A stretch of DNA of 22,561 nucleotides. It comes from a virus. Position 1 is the stretch's first letter, and every line of letters starts with the position of its first letter. Below the pieces are notes generated by a model. The model did not search any database. It was not told where the DNA came from and was given only the letters and a program-made list of their open reading frames with translations. This document shows, piece after piece, positions 21,974-22,561 of the stretch. Where the stretch lies: positions 1 to 22,561 of IMG/VR virus record IMGVR_UViG_3300031974_000975; one strand, written 5' to 3'. Both the position numbers and the translations under genes were made by a program.

Positions 21974-22561
21974 TCTTAAACTGCTACAAGCGACCTGAAT
22001 ATTTACAAGAGCAGGTTCGAGCCCTACGATCCCAAACCGTAAAACCTAAGTACATCTGGCTTTGGATGAACGCTTGCCCTGAGAACAAGAAGTTTAATCC
22101 ATATTCTTTTGGTCTGGATAAGGTATTCAAGTCGGATACAAACTGTAAGTATCATGGGCGTTTTGCTGTAGGACTTCTAGCCCAGACAGGGTATGTGGCT
22201 TTCTTTGACGATGACACTATCCCAGGGGATATGTGGTTAGAGAACTGCATGAACACCATGAAGGAAACTCCTGGCATTCTTGGTGGGGCAGGGTGCATCC
22301 TTCAGAGTAGAGCTTATGTTCAGCACCAACGCATGGGCTGGCCTGTGAAGAATCCTGTGACAATGGAGGTAGATCTGGTTGGGCACGCATGGTTTATGAA
22401 GCGCGAGCATCTTAACTACATGTGGTACGAGACCCCATTTACCTTTGAGAATGGAGAGGATATCCAACTATCGTATCTTGCAAAGAAGCATGGAAATGTT
22501 AGAACCTATTGTCCACCACACCCAGCGGATAATCCTAGGATGCATAGCTCACTCAAACCAG
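21952..22561 (+). CDS. glycosyltransferase, GT-A fold (GT2-like), 3' truncated by window end
   Basis: ATG 21952 overlaps the previous gene by 22 bases, and 203 codons run to the window edge without a stop. The N-terminus 'GITVILNCYKRPEYLQEQV' is the GT2 nucleotide-binding strand with the T-V-x-L-x-x-Y-x-R-P pattern, followed by 'LRSQTVKPKYIWLWMNAC'. 'GYVAFFDDDTIPGDMWLENC' carries the D-x-D metal-binding motif (Asp86-88). 'VGHAWFMKREHL' and 'PFTFENGEDIQLSYLAKKHG' correspond to the acceptor-side and catalytic ED regions of family 2 enzymes. It uses a GT-A fold, unlike the two preceding GT-B genes, so the cluster may make a glycan of more than one linkage. The end of the gene lies beyond the window. 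Confidence 0.85.
   Translation, partial: MEDGITVILNCYKRPEYLQEQVRALRSQTVKPKYIWLWMNACPENKKFNPYSFGLDKVFKSDTNCKYHGRFAVGLLAQTGYVAFFDDDTIPGDMWLENCMNTMKETPGILGGAGCILQSRAYVQHQRMGWPVKNPVTMEVDLVGHAWFMKREHLNYMWYETPFTFENGEDIQLSYLAKKHGNVRTYCPPHPADNPRMHSSLKP

Noticed and set aside
1-22561. tRNA genes, CRISPR arrays, insertion sequences, att sites, replication origin
   Set aside because: Intergenic space is very small and no cloverleaf, spaced repeat array, transposase or iteron cluster was seen by eye; a tRNA or repeat-finding program was not available.

Overview
The window is a stretch of a T4-type contractile-tailed phage (myovirus) genome. The evidence is a gp18-like tail sheath next to a gp19-like tail tube, a gp47/gp46-like recombination nuclease pair, a gp41/DnaB-type helicase, a gp32-like single-strand binding protein, a probable UvsY and a probable gp55-type late sigma factor. 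Genes are packed tightly, often overlapping by 1 to 29 bases. A lipoprotein with a classical lipobox suggests a Gram-negative host, but nothing here names the host or habitat. Unlike T4, the replicative polymerase is family A rather than family B, thymidylate synthase is the flavin-dependent ThyX, and the ribonucleotide reductase looks like the B12-dependent class II enzyme.

Layout. 1-3560 is a virion block: the end of a CARDB-domain protein, a 58-residue protein, sheath and tube, closed by a strong hairpin terminator. 3568-7445 holds a large unrecognised protein (777 aa), an AT-rich inverted Hjc-like nuclease, two small genes and an inverted sigma factor. 7460-13596 is replication and repair: a UDG/exonuclease/polymerase encoded in three consecutive reading frames, an HNH protein, ThyX and the gp47/gp46 pair. 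13599-20000 carries NrdJ, an overlooked 32-codon frame, a zinc-ribbon protein, helicase, an HExxH protein, an unknown, a UvsY-like protein, the ssDNA-binding protein and a lipoprotein, closed by a second hairpin terminator. 20065-22561 begins a run of three glycosyltransferases, the last cut off by the window edge.

How the parts fit. NrdJ and ThyX supply deoxynucleotides. Polymerase, helicase and ssDNA-binding protein copy the genome. The gp46/gp47 pair, UvsY and the Hjc-like nuclease are recombination functions, as expected for T4-style recombination-dependent replication. The glycosyltransferases may decorate DNA, virion or host surface glycans.

The most unusual signals are (i) a polymerase split into three pieces, with the exonuclease active site itself divided between two of them; (ii) a repeated CTATAATA element with no visible -35 box, lying 3-5 bases before the start codons of three genes, so that mRNAs would be leaderless or nearly so; and (iii) a fourth copy that would start transcription inside the left arm of a terminator. 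No tRNA, CRISPR array, insertion sequence or gene-free stretch longer than 300 bases was seen.
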